From JBMNFB01 sp050949085 (GTDB lineage: Bacteria; Bacillota; UBA994; UBA5500), in NCBI GenBank assembly GCA_050949085.1, contig JBMNFB010000001.1, forward strand, positions 868,001-932,000: a stretch of 64,000 bases of DNA. Reading direction: 5' to 3'. The notes under the pieces are model-generated. The model was not told where the DNA came from, searched no databases, and saw only the letters and a list, made by a program, of their open reading frames with translations. Below are positions 8,078-15,905 of the stretch, one piece after another; position 1 is the first letter of the stretch, and the number at the start of each line of letters is the position of its first letter. The position numbers and the translations under genes are program-made.

Positions 8078-8233
8078 ACGTAGAACGGACCCCGCGAAAT
8101 ATCTCTGCATCAGCCTGACACCCTTAGAGGTGACGGCCGTCTGTACCAGGGAAGTGAGTTCTGCTGCGGCAGCACTTACATAACTAACCGATTTTCAGCA
8201 CAAGTCAAGACTGATGGTGATGAAAATACGGAT

Positions 8234-9091
8234 TTGGGGGCGATTTTCATACCAAGAGTTGCGATTGTCACTGACAGCACAGCCGACCTCCCGCCAGCAC
8301 TGGTTGAGCAGTGGGGCGTTACCGTCATCCCGCTGACGATCAACTTCGCGGTCCAGCAATATCGGGATGGGGTTGACTTGACGAGCGAAGAGTTCTACCC
8401 CTTGCTCCAGGCTGCGGAAAGCCTACCCACTAGTTCTCAACCCTCCCCCGCCGAGTTTCAGCGGGTATACGAAAGACTTCTCAAGGATCATGACAGCATC
8501 ATCAGTATCCACCTCTCCAGCGGCCTCTCTGGAACACTGCAGTCAGCGGCTGCCGCCAGGGACGCTGTGGACGGTGACGTCAGGCTATTCGATTCCAGGT
8601 CGATCAGTCTGGGAATCGGCTGCATGGTTGCCGATGCAGTTGAACTGGTCAGGCAGGGGCGGACGCCGAATGAGATCATCCGCCAGCTGGAATTAGCCCG
8701 CGACAAGACCGAAGTCCTGTTTACGCTGGACACCCTGGAGTACCTGCATAAGGGGGGCAGGATCGGCAAGGTTACAGCGGTGCTGGGCACCCTGATGAAC
8801 ATCAAGCCGATCATCCGTGTGGTGAATGGCGTCTACGTGCCAGCCGGCAAGGCGCGACGCCTCAGCCAGGCTCTCCCCGAACTGGTCAGGATCTTTCAGT
8901 CGATCTCGGCAGGCCGCAGGATCCGGAGGATTGCGGTGGCCCACGGTGCAGCCCAGGATGCGGCGGAGCGATTGGCCAGCCTGCTGACCGAGGCCTATCG
9001 GCTGGAGCCCTATTTGCTGACGCAGGTCAGCCCGGTGATCGGCGTTCATACCGGGCCCGGTACTATCGGGGCAGCCATCCAGATGGAATGA
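8234..9091 (+). CDS. DegV family fatty-acid-binding protein
   Basis: A 285-residue cytoplasmic protein with the DegV fold. The N-terminal VTDSTADLP (about 12-20), SSGLSGTLQSA (about 94) and C-terminal HTGPGTIG are hallmarks of the family. DegV/FakB proteins bind a fatty acid so that FakA can phosphorylate it for phospholipid synthesis; no fakA is seen here. The start is unclear: TTG 8234 is the only standard start before the conserved VAIVTDS segment, and its ribosome site is weak. The 153 bases between the manganese-riboswitch promoter and this gene hold no feature that I can support. Confidence 0.85.
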   Translation: MGAIFIPRVAIVTDSTADLPPALVEQWGVTVIPLTINFAVQQYRDGVDLTSEEFYPLLQAAESLPTSSQPSPAEFQRVYERLLKDHDSIISIHLSSGLSGTLQSAAAARDAVDGDVRLFDSRSISLGIGCMVADAVELVRQGRTPNEIIRQLELARDKTEVLFTLDTLEYLHKGGRIGKVTAVLGTLMNIKPIIRVVNGVYVPAGKARRLSQALPELVRIFQSISAGRRIRRIAVAHGAAQDAAERLASLLTEAYRLEPYLLTQVSPVIGVHTGPGTIGAAIQME

Positions 9092-9189
9092 CAGCGCTGC
9101 CACACAGGAAGTGATCGCATTCCGGCACCGCCAGGCGGGCAAGCTAGTTGGCGCAAGCCATCTGCTCAGTGTCACTGGAGGTGCCAAGA

Positions 9190-10344
9190 ATGCAGCCCAT
9201 GCACTATTTCGATAATGCCGCCACGTCCTGGCCGAAGCCGGAATCTGTCTACCGGGCGCACGACCAGTTTATGCGGGAAGTCGGTGCCAACCCAGGGCGC
9301 TCCGGTCACTGCCTGGCCAAGCAGGCAGACCAGCTGGTAGAAGAAACGCGCGCCCTGCTGGCGCAGTTTTTCAACGCTCCCGATCCAAACCAGGTGGCGT
9401 TTACCTTCAACTGCACTGACGGCCTGAATTTGGTGATCAAGGGGCTGGTCAGTCCCGGAGACCATGTCGTAACCAGCACCCTGGAACACAATTCGGTCAG
9501 CCGCCCCCTGCGGCGCCTGGAACAGCACGGTGTGGAGGTGACGTATCTGCAGCCTGATGCCGAAGGCTATCTCGCAGCCGAGGAACTACAAGCGGTCATG
9601 CGCCCCGAAACCAGGCTGGTGATCCTCGCCCATGCCTCCAACGTGCTGGGCACGGTGCAGGATGCAGCGGCACTGGCCCGGGTCACTCATCGACATGGCG
9701 CTCTGTTCGCCCTCGATGCGGCCCAGACGGCGGGGATCTACCCCATTGACATGCAGGCGATGGGCATCGACATCCTGGTAGTGCCAGGGCACAAAGCGCT
9801 GCTGGGCCCCTATGGCACGGGAGCAGTTATCACCCTGCGGGATGTGGGCATCGAACCCTGGCGCGATGGCGGTACCGGCACCAAGTCCGACTCCCGCCTG
9901 CATCCCCGCGATCTGCCTTATCGCCTGGAGGCTGGCACGCTGAATGCCGCCGGCATCGCCGGACTAAAGGCAGGCCTGGAGTTTATCGAAGAACAGGGGC
10001 TGGAACGGATCCGTTCCGTCGAACAGGGCCATATTCAACAGATTTTAGACGAGCTGGATCAGCATGATCAGGTGACTGTTTACGGGCCGAAGGCCGCTGA
10101 TCGGCGTGCCGGGCTGGTGAGTTTCAACCTGCGCGGTCTTCCTCCCGATCAGCTGGGGCAGCAGATGAACGACGAGTTCCGGGTTGCCGGTCGCCCCGGG
10201 CTGCATTGTTCACCCCTGGCACATCGCACGGTGCGTACATTTCCGGAAGGCAGCTATCGGCTCAGCCCAGGTTTCTTCACCACCGAGGAAGGGATCGAAG
10301 CGGTGCGCAAAGGCATCCGCGAAATATGTCGTTCCCTGCGCTAG
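9190..10344 (+). CDS. Class V aminotransferase / cysteine desulfurase-like enzyme (EF2568 type)
   Basis: PLP enzyme of 384 residues, the usual size. It opens with YFDNAATSWPKPE, the start typical of the EF2568-type cysteine desulfurase family. The PLP lysine is in VPGHKALLGPYGTG (about residue 200), and a reactive-cysteine loop, GRPGLHCSPLAH, lies near residue 340. Members abstract sulfur from cysteine or related substrates; the physiological acceptor is unclear, and no suf or isc genes adjoin it. ATG 9190 follows GGAGGTG with good spacing; the longer frame from 9148 is not needed. It lies about 100 nt after degV and may share its transcript. Confidence 0.85.
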   Translation: MQPMHYFDNAATSWPKPESVYRAHDQFMREVGANPGRSGHCLAKQADQLVEETRALLAQFFNAPDPNQVAFTFNCTDGLNLVIKGLVSPGDHVVTSTLEHNSVSRPLRRLEQHGVEVTYLQPDAEGYLAAEELQAVMRPETRLVILAHASNVLGTVQDAAALARVTHRHGALFALDAAQTAGIYPIDMQAMGIDILVVPGHKALLGPYGTGAVITLRDVGIEPWRDGGTGTKSDSRLHPRDLPYRLEAGTLNAAGIAGLKAGLEFIEEQGLERIRSVEQGHIQQILDELDQHDQVTVYGPKAADRRAGLVSFNLRGLPPDQLGQQMNDEFRVAGRPGLHCSPLAHRTVRTFPEGSYRLSPGFFTTEEGIEAVRKGIREICRSLR

Positions 10345-10351
10345 CCCGGCC

Positions 10352-10381
10352 TTGACAGCAGTTCGAATTCCTGCATATAAT
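10352..10381 (+). promoter_or_regulatory. Promoter of the lysS T-box leader
   Basis: TTGACA (10352-10357), an 18-nt spacer and TATAAT (10376-10381): a consensus sigma-A promoter directly upstream of the T-box leader. Confidence 0.85.
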
Positions 10382-10389
10382 CCCCATAT

Positions 10390-10628
10390 AAACGATGATG
10401 CGGAGGAGTACCAGCTGACCCTACTCACAGAGAGCCGATGCGGGTGGGAAATCGGTAGAAAGGCACTGGGAACAAAGCCGCGGAGTGGCGACAAGAAAAA
10501 CGGCAATCTCCGGACCGAGTCGCCCGGCTATCCCCCGTTAAGAGGATCAGAGCGGGCTGCAGTGTTTGCAGCCAAGCAGGGTGGTACCGCGAAATAACCT
10601 TTCGTCCCTTCAGGATGAAGGGTTTTTT
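10390..10628 (+). ncRNA. T-box leader (lysine type) with terminator
   Basis: Stem I shows the AGTA loop-E motif (10407-10410), AGAGAG (10429-10434) and the distal GGGTGGGAAATCGG segment. The specifier loop is closed by CCAG/CTGG above and GCGG/CCGC below, and presents AAA (10474-10476), a lysine codon. The T-box sequence AGGGTGGTACCGCG is at 10578-10591. The terminator arms are AACCTTTCGTCC and GGATGAAGGGTT (about 10597-10624), followed by a T run. Uncharged tRNA-Lys should stabilise the antiterminator and turn on lysS. The 10.35-10.69 kb gap is fully occupied by this leader and its promoter. Confidence 0.9.
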
Positions 10629-10693
10629 GTTTGCTTGCCGAGGCGCAGGCCTCTGGCAATCCCCCGATTAACCAAGCCAAGGAGGAGAACGCA

Positions 10694-12160
10694 ATGCAAG
10701 ATTTCCCACAATACCGCCTGGACAAGCTACAGCTGCTTGATGAGCTGGGCATTTCCGCCTGGGCCGAGCGGTTTGAGACGACCCACACGCTAGCCGAAGC
10801 ACAGGAACTGCCGGACGACACTGCTAACGTCCGTGTGGCCGGACGGATCATCGCCATCCGCAAGATCGGCAAGCTGACCTTTGCTCATCTGCAGGACCTG
10901 CAGGGCAGGATCCAGTTTTCCCTGCGGCAGAACGAAGTCGGTGAGCTGTATGATCGATTCCACCGAACCGTCGATATCGGTGATTTTGTCGGTGTAGTCG
11001 GCACCACCTACACGACCAGGACCGGGGAAAAGACGGTGCGCAGCGAGGGGTATGTCTTCCTGGGCAAGGCACTGAGAGAACTGCCGGAAAAATGGCATGG
11101 CTTAACCGATATCGAGCTTCGCTATCGGCAGCGCTACCTCGATCTGATCACCAGCGAAGATAGCCGGCGCGTCTTTCTGCTCCGCTCGAAGCTACTGCGC
11201 TCGATTCGCAACTTCCTCGATAGCCGGGGGTTCATCGAGGTGGAAACGCCGATCTTGACTAACCAGCCGTCAGGAGCGCTGGCAGCGCCGTTTGTTACGC
11301 ATCACAACGCGCTGGACATTGACACCTACCTGCGGATTGCGCCAGAAACCTATCTGAAGCGCTGCGTGGTCGGCGGCTTCACCCATGTCTACGAGGTGGC
11401 GCGGAACTTCCGCAACGAAGGCATCAGTCCGACGCACCTGCAGGATTTCACGATGATCGAAGGCTACAGCGCCTACTGGAACTATGAGGACAACATGCGC
11501 CTGATGCGGGAATTGATCCTCTACCTGCTGGACGAGCTGTTCGGCACGCGGACGATTACGATCGGCGAGCAGGAGATCAACTTTGATCAGCCATGGCCGG
11601 TAGTCACGTTTCGCGACCTGATCCTGCAGGACGCCGGCATCGACATCGACGCGCATGAGGATGCCCGATCGTTGCTGCAGGCCATCCGCAATAAGAACAT
11701 CGTTCTGGAGCACGAGAATCTCGAGGCGCTAGGCAAGGGCAACCTGGTCGACCAGCTCTACAAGAAGGTCAGCCGGCCGCAGATCATCCGGCCAACGTTC
11801 CTGACGGCACATCCCGTCGAGCTTTCGCCGCTGGCCAGACGCAACGACGCAAACCCGAATATCACCGATCGCTTCCAGCTGATCGTCAACGGCGCCGAAA
11901 TCGTCAACGCCTATTCGGAGCTGGTGGACCCGATCGAGCAGAGGCGGCGGCTGGAGGAGCAGGCTGCGCTGCGCCGCCAGGGAGACGCCGAAGCGATGCC
12001 GATGGATCACGACTACCTGCGCGCCATGGAGTATGGCATGCCCCCCATCTCAGGCTGGGGCATGGGGATCGATCGCCTGCTGCAGGTCTTGCTGGATCTG
12101 CCCAACATTCGTGACGGCGTGCTCTTCCCCCTGATGCGCCCCCTGCACGAGCAGGATTGA
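10694..12160 (+). CDS. lysS: Lysyl-tRNA synthetase, class II
   Basis: Charges tRNA-Lys in the cytoplasm. 488 residues, normal for bacterial LysS. An N-terminal OB fold (about 60-150; RVAGRIIAIRKIGKLTF, LQGRIQFSL) is followed by the class II core: RYRQRYLDLI and the motif 1 helix, motif 2 in ARNFRNEGISPTHLQDFTMIE (about 255-275, split here only for naming), and motif 3 GWGMGIDRLLQVL near the C terminus. ATG 10694 has a strong AAGGAGGAG site. The longer frame starting at 10631 runs back toward the leader terminator and is rejected. The lysine-type T-box upstream matches the product. Confidence 0.95.
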   Translation: MQDFPQYRLDKLQLLDELGISAWAERFETTHTLAEAQELPDDTANVRVAGRIIAIRKIGKLTFAHLQDLQGRIQFSLRQNEVGELYDRFHRTVDIGDFVGVVGTTYTTRTGEKTVRSEGYVFLGKALRELPEKWHGLTDIELRYRQRYLDLITSEDSRRVFLLRSKLLRSIRNFLDSRGFIEVETPILTNQPSGALAAPFVTHHNALDIDTYLRIAPETYLKRCVVGGFTHVYEVARNFRNEGISPTHLQDFTMIEGYSAYWNYEDNMRLMRELILYLLDELFGTRTITIGEQEINFDQPWPVVTFRDLILQDAGIDIDAHEDARSLLQAIRNKNIVLEHENLEALGKGNLVDQLYKKVSRPQIIRPTFLTAHPVELSPLARRNDANPNITDRFQLIVNGAEIVNAYSELVDPIEQRRRLEEQAALRRQGDAEAMPMDHDYLRAMEYGMPPISGWGMGIDRLLQVLLDLPNIRDGVLFPLMRPLHEQD

Positions 12161-12325
12161 CCGAATCCTTGCCCCCCGATAACGATCTGAACGGAACTGT
12201 CAGGACCCCGGGTGGTTGCCGGTCGCCGAGGATGGTTATTACTACTACGACCAGAGAAAGCTCGCTGCGGCAGGTCATGATCACCTCGCGACCAGCACAC
12301 CGCCATAACAGGAGTGAACGTATCG

Positions 12326-13612
12326 TTGGGGGCTTATGTTAACGAGATTCTCCTCATCATCATCTTGATCGCCATCAACGCCTTCTTTGCTGCGGCGGAG
12401 ATAGCGATACTCTCAGTCAGAGAAATCCGCGTCCGGAATCTGGCTGAAGAGGGCAACAGGGCAGCCAAAGCCGTACAGCGGCTGACGGAGAACTCCAGCC
12501 GGATGTTAGCCACGATTCAGATCGGCATCACTCTGGCCGGCTTCCTGGCCAGCGCTTCGGCTGCTGTGGGGCTTTCGGCCGGTCTCGGCGACTGGCTCGC
12601 TAGCCTTCCCGGGCTGGCTAGTGCCGGGCGCTCCCTCGCTGTCGTCATCGTCACCCTGATCATCTCGTACTTCACACTGGTTCTTGGCGAGCTGGCGCCG
12701 AAGCGCCTTGCCCTGCAGAAGGCCGAAGCGGTAGCACTGCGCGTGGCCCGGCTTATCGAATGGCTGGCCAGGGTAGCCGGACCCGTCACCGCGTTTCTCA
12801 CCTGGTCCACCAATCTGGCTGTGCGGCTGCTGGGCGGCAATCCGTATGAGCAGGACGACGAAGTGACGGAGGAGGAGCTACAGGCTTTCGTCGCGGAAAG
12901 CGGCACGCTGGATGAAGGCGAAAAGGACCTGATTCACAGCGTCTTTCAGTTCGGCGACAGCAGCGTCGCCCAGGCGATGGTGCCGCGGATGGATGTGATC
13001 GCTGTCCGCGACGATAGCAGCATTATCGATACTATCACGCTGATGAGCCAAACCGGCTACTCGCGGTTACCCGTCTATGAAGGTTCCATCGACAACATCA
13101 TCGGCATCGTCAACCTGAAGGACCTCCTCCCCCGCCTGCTGGAAAGCCGACTGGAGGGAGAACTGCACCAGATCGCGACAGCACCTGTCTACATACTGGA
13201 GCAGAAGAAAGCCATCGACGCCTTTCACGAGATGCAGGAACAACGCGCCCACATGGCTGTAGTCATTGACGAGTATGGTGGGACAGCCGGCATCGTCACT
13301 CTCGAGGATCTGGTGGAGATGGTGGTAGGCGATATCCGCGACGAATATGACCAGGATGAGGTGGACGAGATCCGGATTGTGGGAACCGGGGAGGCGGTGG
13401 CCGTGGGCCATGCCATCGTCGGCGAGATCAACGATGAACTGGGCTGGGATCTGCCTGAGCAGGATGATTATGAGACCATAGGCGGGCTGGTCAGCTATTA
13501 TCTGAACCGCATCCCGGAGGCCGGCGACGTGGTGCAGGTCAACGGCATCAATATCGTGGTCGAGAAAATGGATCGACGCCGCGTGGAACGAGTGCGCCTC
13601 AGCAGGGAATAG
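12326..13612 (+). CDS. CNNM/hemolysin-C family protein with CBS pair and CorC domain
   Basis: Integral membrane protein of about 428 residues. Three to four helices of the DUF21/CNNM domain occupy the first ~190 residues (ANAFFAAAEIAILSVR motif, LGELAPKRLAL). A CBS pair follows (about 205-330; MVPRMDVIAV, YGGTAGIVTLEDLVE) and then a CorC_HlyC domain (about 345-428). The family transports or regulates Mg2+/Co2+; the 'hemolysin' name is historical. I prefer TTG 12326, 11 nt after AGGAG; GTG 12314 overlaps that site. The 165 bases after lysS hold no clear feature. An intergenic element (copy 2) follows. Confidence 0.85.
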   Translation: MGAYVNEILLIIILIAINAFFAAAEIAILSVREIRVRNLAEEGNRAAKAVQRLTENSSRMLATIQIGITLAGFLASASAAVGLSAGLGDWLASLPGLASAGRSLAVVIVTLIISYFTLVLGELAPKRLALQKAEAVALRVARLIEWLARVAGPVTAFLTWSTNLAVRLLGGNPYEQDDEVTEEELQAFVAESGTLDEGEKDLIHSVFQFGDSSVAQAMVPRMDVIAVRDDSSIIDTITLMSQTGYSRLPVYEGSIDNIIGIVNLKDLLPRLLESRLEGELHQIATAPVYILEQKKAIDAFHEMQEQRAHMAVVIDEYGGTAGIVTLEDLVEMVVGDIRDEYDQDEVDEIRIVGTGEAVAVGHAIVGEINDELGWDLPEQDDYETIGGLVSYYLNRIPEAGDVVQVNGINIVVEKMDRRRVERVRLSRE

Positions 13613-13659
13613 AGCCGAGCTATCGGCTGCAGGTCGCATAGTGGCCAACTATTCAGCGG

Positions 13660-13745
13660 GATGCGCCTTCAGGGATGATGCCCCGGCTTTCGCATGTTAA
13701 ACAAGGCACCCACTGCAACCCAGGAGGGAGGTAGTGGGTGTTATT
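13660..13745 (+). repeat. Intergenic two-hairpin element, copy 2
   Basis: Same order as copy 1: a GATGCGCC lead-in, a small hairpin GGG..CCC with loop ATGATG (13672-13685), then CACCCACT (13707-13714) pairing with AGTGGGTG (13733-13740). The loop GCAACCCAGGAGGGAGG is nearly that of copy 1. The trailing TTATTG makes it only a weak terminator. It lies between the CNNM gene and the amidase; the rest of this 287-nt gap shows nothing definite. Confidence 0.6.
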
Positions 13746-13899
13746 GCTGCACAGCCCCCTCATGATTGCAGCAGTCTCGCACACCAGGCGCCGCGCAGCA
13801 ACCCCTTCAATCCTTGAGACTGGCAGCAGGGATGGTGCTTTGCCTCGCGGAATATAGGAAGAGTAAGCCTATTGACAATCTGGGATTGGAGGGTAATCG

Positions 13900-15357
13900 G
13901 TGAGAGAAGAGAAGTTCACTGCTGCTGGCTTGGAGGAGGCTACCATTGCTGAGCTGCAGGCGGCCATGGAACTAGGCCAACTTACCGCCAGGCGCCTGGT
14001 GATGCTTTACCTGGAGCGCATCGCCAGCTATGACAAAGCAGGGCCAATGCTGAACAGTGTCCTGGAGATCAACCCGGAGGCGCTGCAGATTGCCGAGGCG
14101 CTGGACTACGAACGGCGCGATCGTGGCCCGCGCGGGCCATTGCACGGCATTCCTATCCTGCTGAAGGACAATCTGGATACCGGGGACAAGATGCACACCA
14201 GCGCCGGTTCGCTGGCTCTGGCCGACTCCTACGCTCGGACTGACTCGTTCGTCGCCGCCCAGTTGCGCAAGGCCGGGGCGATCATTCTGGCCAAGGCCAA
14301 CATGACCGAATGGGCCAACTTCATGACCAGAAACATGCCCAACGGCTTCAGTTCGCGCGGCGGCCAGGTGCTTAACCCCTACGGGCCGGGGAGGTTCGAC
14401 GTGGGCGGCTCCAGTTCGGGATCCGGTGCCGCCATCGCCGCGAACCTGGCAGTAGCTTCCATCGGCACCGAGACATCCGGCTCCATCCTCAGCCCGGCTA
14501 GCGCCAACTCAGTGGTAGGAATCAAACCCACTGTGGGGCTGGTTAGCCGCAGTGGCATCATTCCCATTGCCTGCAGCCAGGACACGGCTGGCCCGCTGGC
14601 TCGCACTGTGCGCGATGCAGCACTGGTCCTCACGGCCATTGCCGGCGTAGATGAGCAAGACCCGGCGACGACAGCCAATCAGGGCGCGCGCGATTATGCG
14701 CAGTTCCTGGACAAGGACGGCCTGCGCGGCGCCCGGATCGGCCTACCCCGCTCGCCCTACTATGACCGGCTGGGCGAAGCGCGCCTGGCCATCATGGAGC
14801 AGGCGATCGCCGATCTGCGGGCCGCCGGCGCAGAGGTCATCGACCCGATCTCCTTCCCCGCTGCAGGCGAGCGGTTCGACATCAACGTGATGCTCTACGA
14901 GTTCAAACCCTGTCTCAATGCCTATCTGCGTCAGGTGGCCCCCCACGTGCCAGTTCGCTCGCTGCGCGAGGTAATTGAGTTCAACCTGGCGCACGCCCAA
15001 CAGACACTGCGCTACGGCCAGACGATACTGCTGTCAGCAGAAGAAAAATCCGGCACGCTGACGGAGCCGGAATATCTGGAAGCGCGGCTGCGTGACCTCA
15101 GGCTTAGCCAGGATCAGGGGATTGATCATGCGCTGCGGGAATATCAGCTGGATGCGTTGCTCTTCCCCGGCAATTGGGGTGCGGGCCTGGCCGCCCGAGC
15201 TGGCTATCCATCCATCTGTGTACCCGGCGGCTATACGGCAGAGGGACAGCCGCTAGGCGTGACATTCACCTCCACCGCCTACAGCGAACCGACACTGCTC
15301 CGGCTGGCCTACGCCTATGAGCAGGCAACGCTGCGGCGGCGGCCGCCTACGCTGTAG
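13900..15357 (+). CDS. Amidase signature family hydrolase
   Basis: A 485-residue amidase-signature enzyme. The Ser-cisSer-Lys triad is visible: lysine in ILLKDNLDTG (about 86), cis-serine in the glycine/serine-rich GGSSSGSGAAIAANL (about 168-182), and the nucleophile serine in GTETSGSILSP (about 192-202). These enzymes hydrolyse amide bonds; GatA, acylamidases and peptide amidases belong here. No gatB/gatC neighbours are present, and the C-terminal region differs from GatA, so a free-standing amidase is more likely. GTG 13900 follows GGAGGG. A bidirectional hairpin lies downstream. Confidence 0.85.
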   Translation: MREEKFTAAGLEEATIAELQAAMELGQLTARRLVMLYLERIASYDKAGPMLNSVLEINPEALQIAEALDYERRDRGPRGPLHGIPILLKDNLDTGDKMHTSAGSLALADSYARTDSFVAAQLRKAGAIILAKANMTEWANFMTRNMPNGFSSRGGQVLNPYGPGRFDVGGSSSGSGAAIAANLAVASIGTETSGSILSPASANSVVGIKPTVGLVSRSGIIPIACSQDTAGPLARTVRDAALVLTAIAGVDEQDPATTANQGARDYAQFLDKDGLRGARIGLPRSPYYDRLGEARLAIMEQAIADLRAAGAEVIDPISFPAAGERFDINVMLYEFKPCLNAYLRQVAPHVPVRSLREVIEFNLAHAQQTLRYGQTILLSAEEKSGTLTEPEYLEARLRDLRLSQDQGIDHALREYQLDALLFPGNWGAGLAARAGYPSICVPGGYTAEGQPLGVTFTSTAYSEPTLLRLAYAYEQATLRRRPPTL

Positions 15358-15493
15358 AAGAGCCCGCGCCACAGGGGCTACAGCTATATACCCTTTTTTG
15401 CCCTCAGGGGATACTTAGTGAGCAGGTAAGGTTCTGACGGCAACCTGGCCATACCAGCGAGGCCGAGGCTTGTCCGGTTCATCAGCAGAAAAT

Positions 15494-15545
15494 GGGCCTG
15501 TCGCAAGGCACGTGCATCATCACGCGCGGTGCGGCAGGCCCTTTG
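15494..15545. terminator. Bidirectional hairpin terminator
   Basis: GGGCCTGTCGC (15494-15504) pairs with GCGGCAGGCCC (15531-15541) with one mismatch and is followed by TTTG. It lies between the convergent amidase and VOC genes. The preceding gap (15358-15490) holds a TTTTTTGCCCTCAGGGG stretch that recalls the start of the intergenic element but lacks the rest. Confidence 0.6.
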
Positions 15546-15558
15546 CGTCTAGTTGCCA

Positions 15559-15903
15559 TCAGTCCAGGAAGCGCTGCACCTCCACCAGATACCCATTGGG
15601 GTCGCGGGCGAAGAAGTGGTATATCCGGAATCGCTCATTGGTTGCTGGTGCCGTCTCCGCAGAATAGCCGGCGTCAAGCAGAGCGTCGTACCTCCCATCA
15701 ACATCATCGGTCACGAAGGTCAGGATCGGACTGCGCCCCTCCACCGCCACCGGCAGGTGGAGGCAGAAGCCGACCATACCGCCACCTGGCACCGCGTAAA
15801 TGCGACAGGCGCCCTGATCCCTGGACAGCTCCAAGCCGAGGCCGGCTGTATAGAACGCATGGGTTGCGTCCAGATCCCTGGTTCCGTAGAAACCAATAAA
15901 CAT
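15559..15903 (-). CDS. VOC/glyoxalase superfamily protein
   Basis: A 114-residue protein of one VOC (bleomycin resistance/glyoxalase) unit pair. It opens with FIGFYGTRDLDATHAFYTAGLG (quoted in part: GTRDLDATHAFY) and ends with DPNGYLVEVQRFLD, which supplies the usual C-terminal acidic metal ligand. Such proteins act as dimers in lyases, dioxygenases or antibiotic-binding roles; no substrate can be assigned. ATG 15903 begins two bases after the TAG stop of the M14 carboxypeptidase, so it is translationally coupled to it. The longer frame to 15996 runs into that gene and is rejected. Confidence 0.8.
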   Translation of the reverse strand: MFIGFYGTRDLDATHAFYTAGLGLELSRDQGACRIYAVPGGGMVGFCLHLPVAVEGRSPILTFVTDDVDGRYDALLDAGYSAETAPATNERFRIYHFFARDPNGYLVEVQRFLD

Positions 15904-15905
15904 CG

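Noticed and set aside
15395..15425. Fourth copy of the intergenic element (TTTGCCCTCAGGGGATA)
   Set aside because: Only the first few bases match; the GTGATG loop and the second hairpin are missing.
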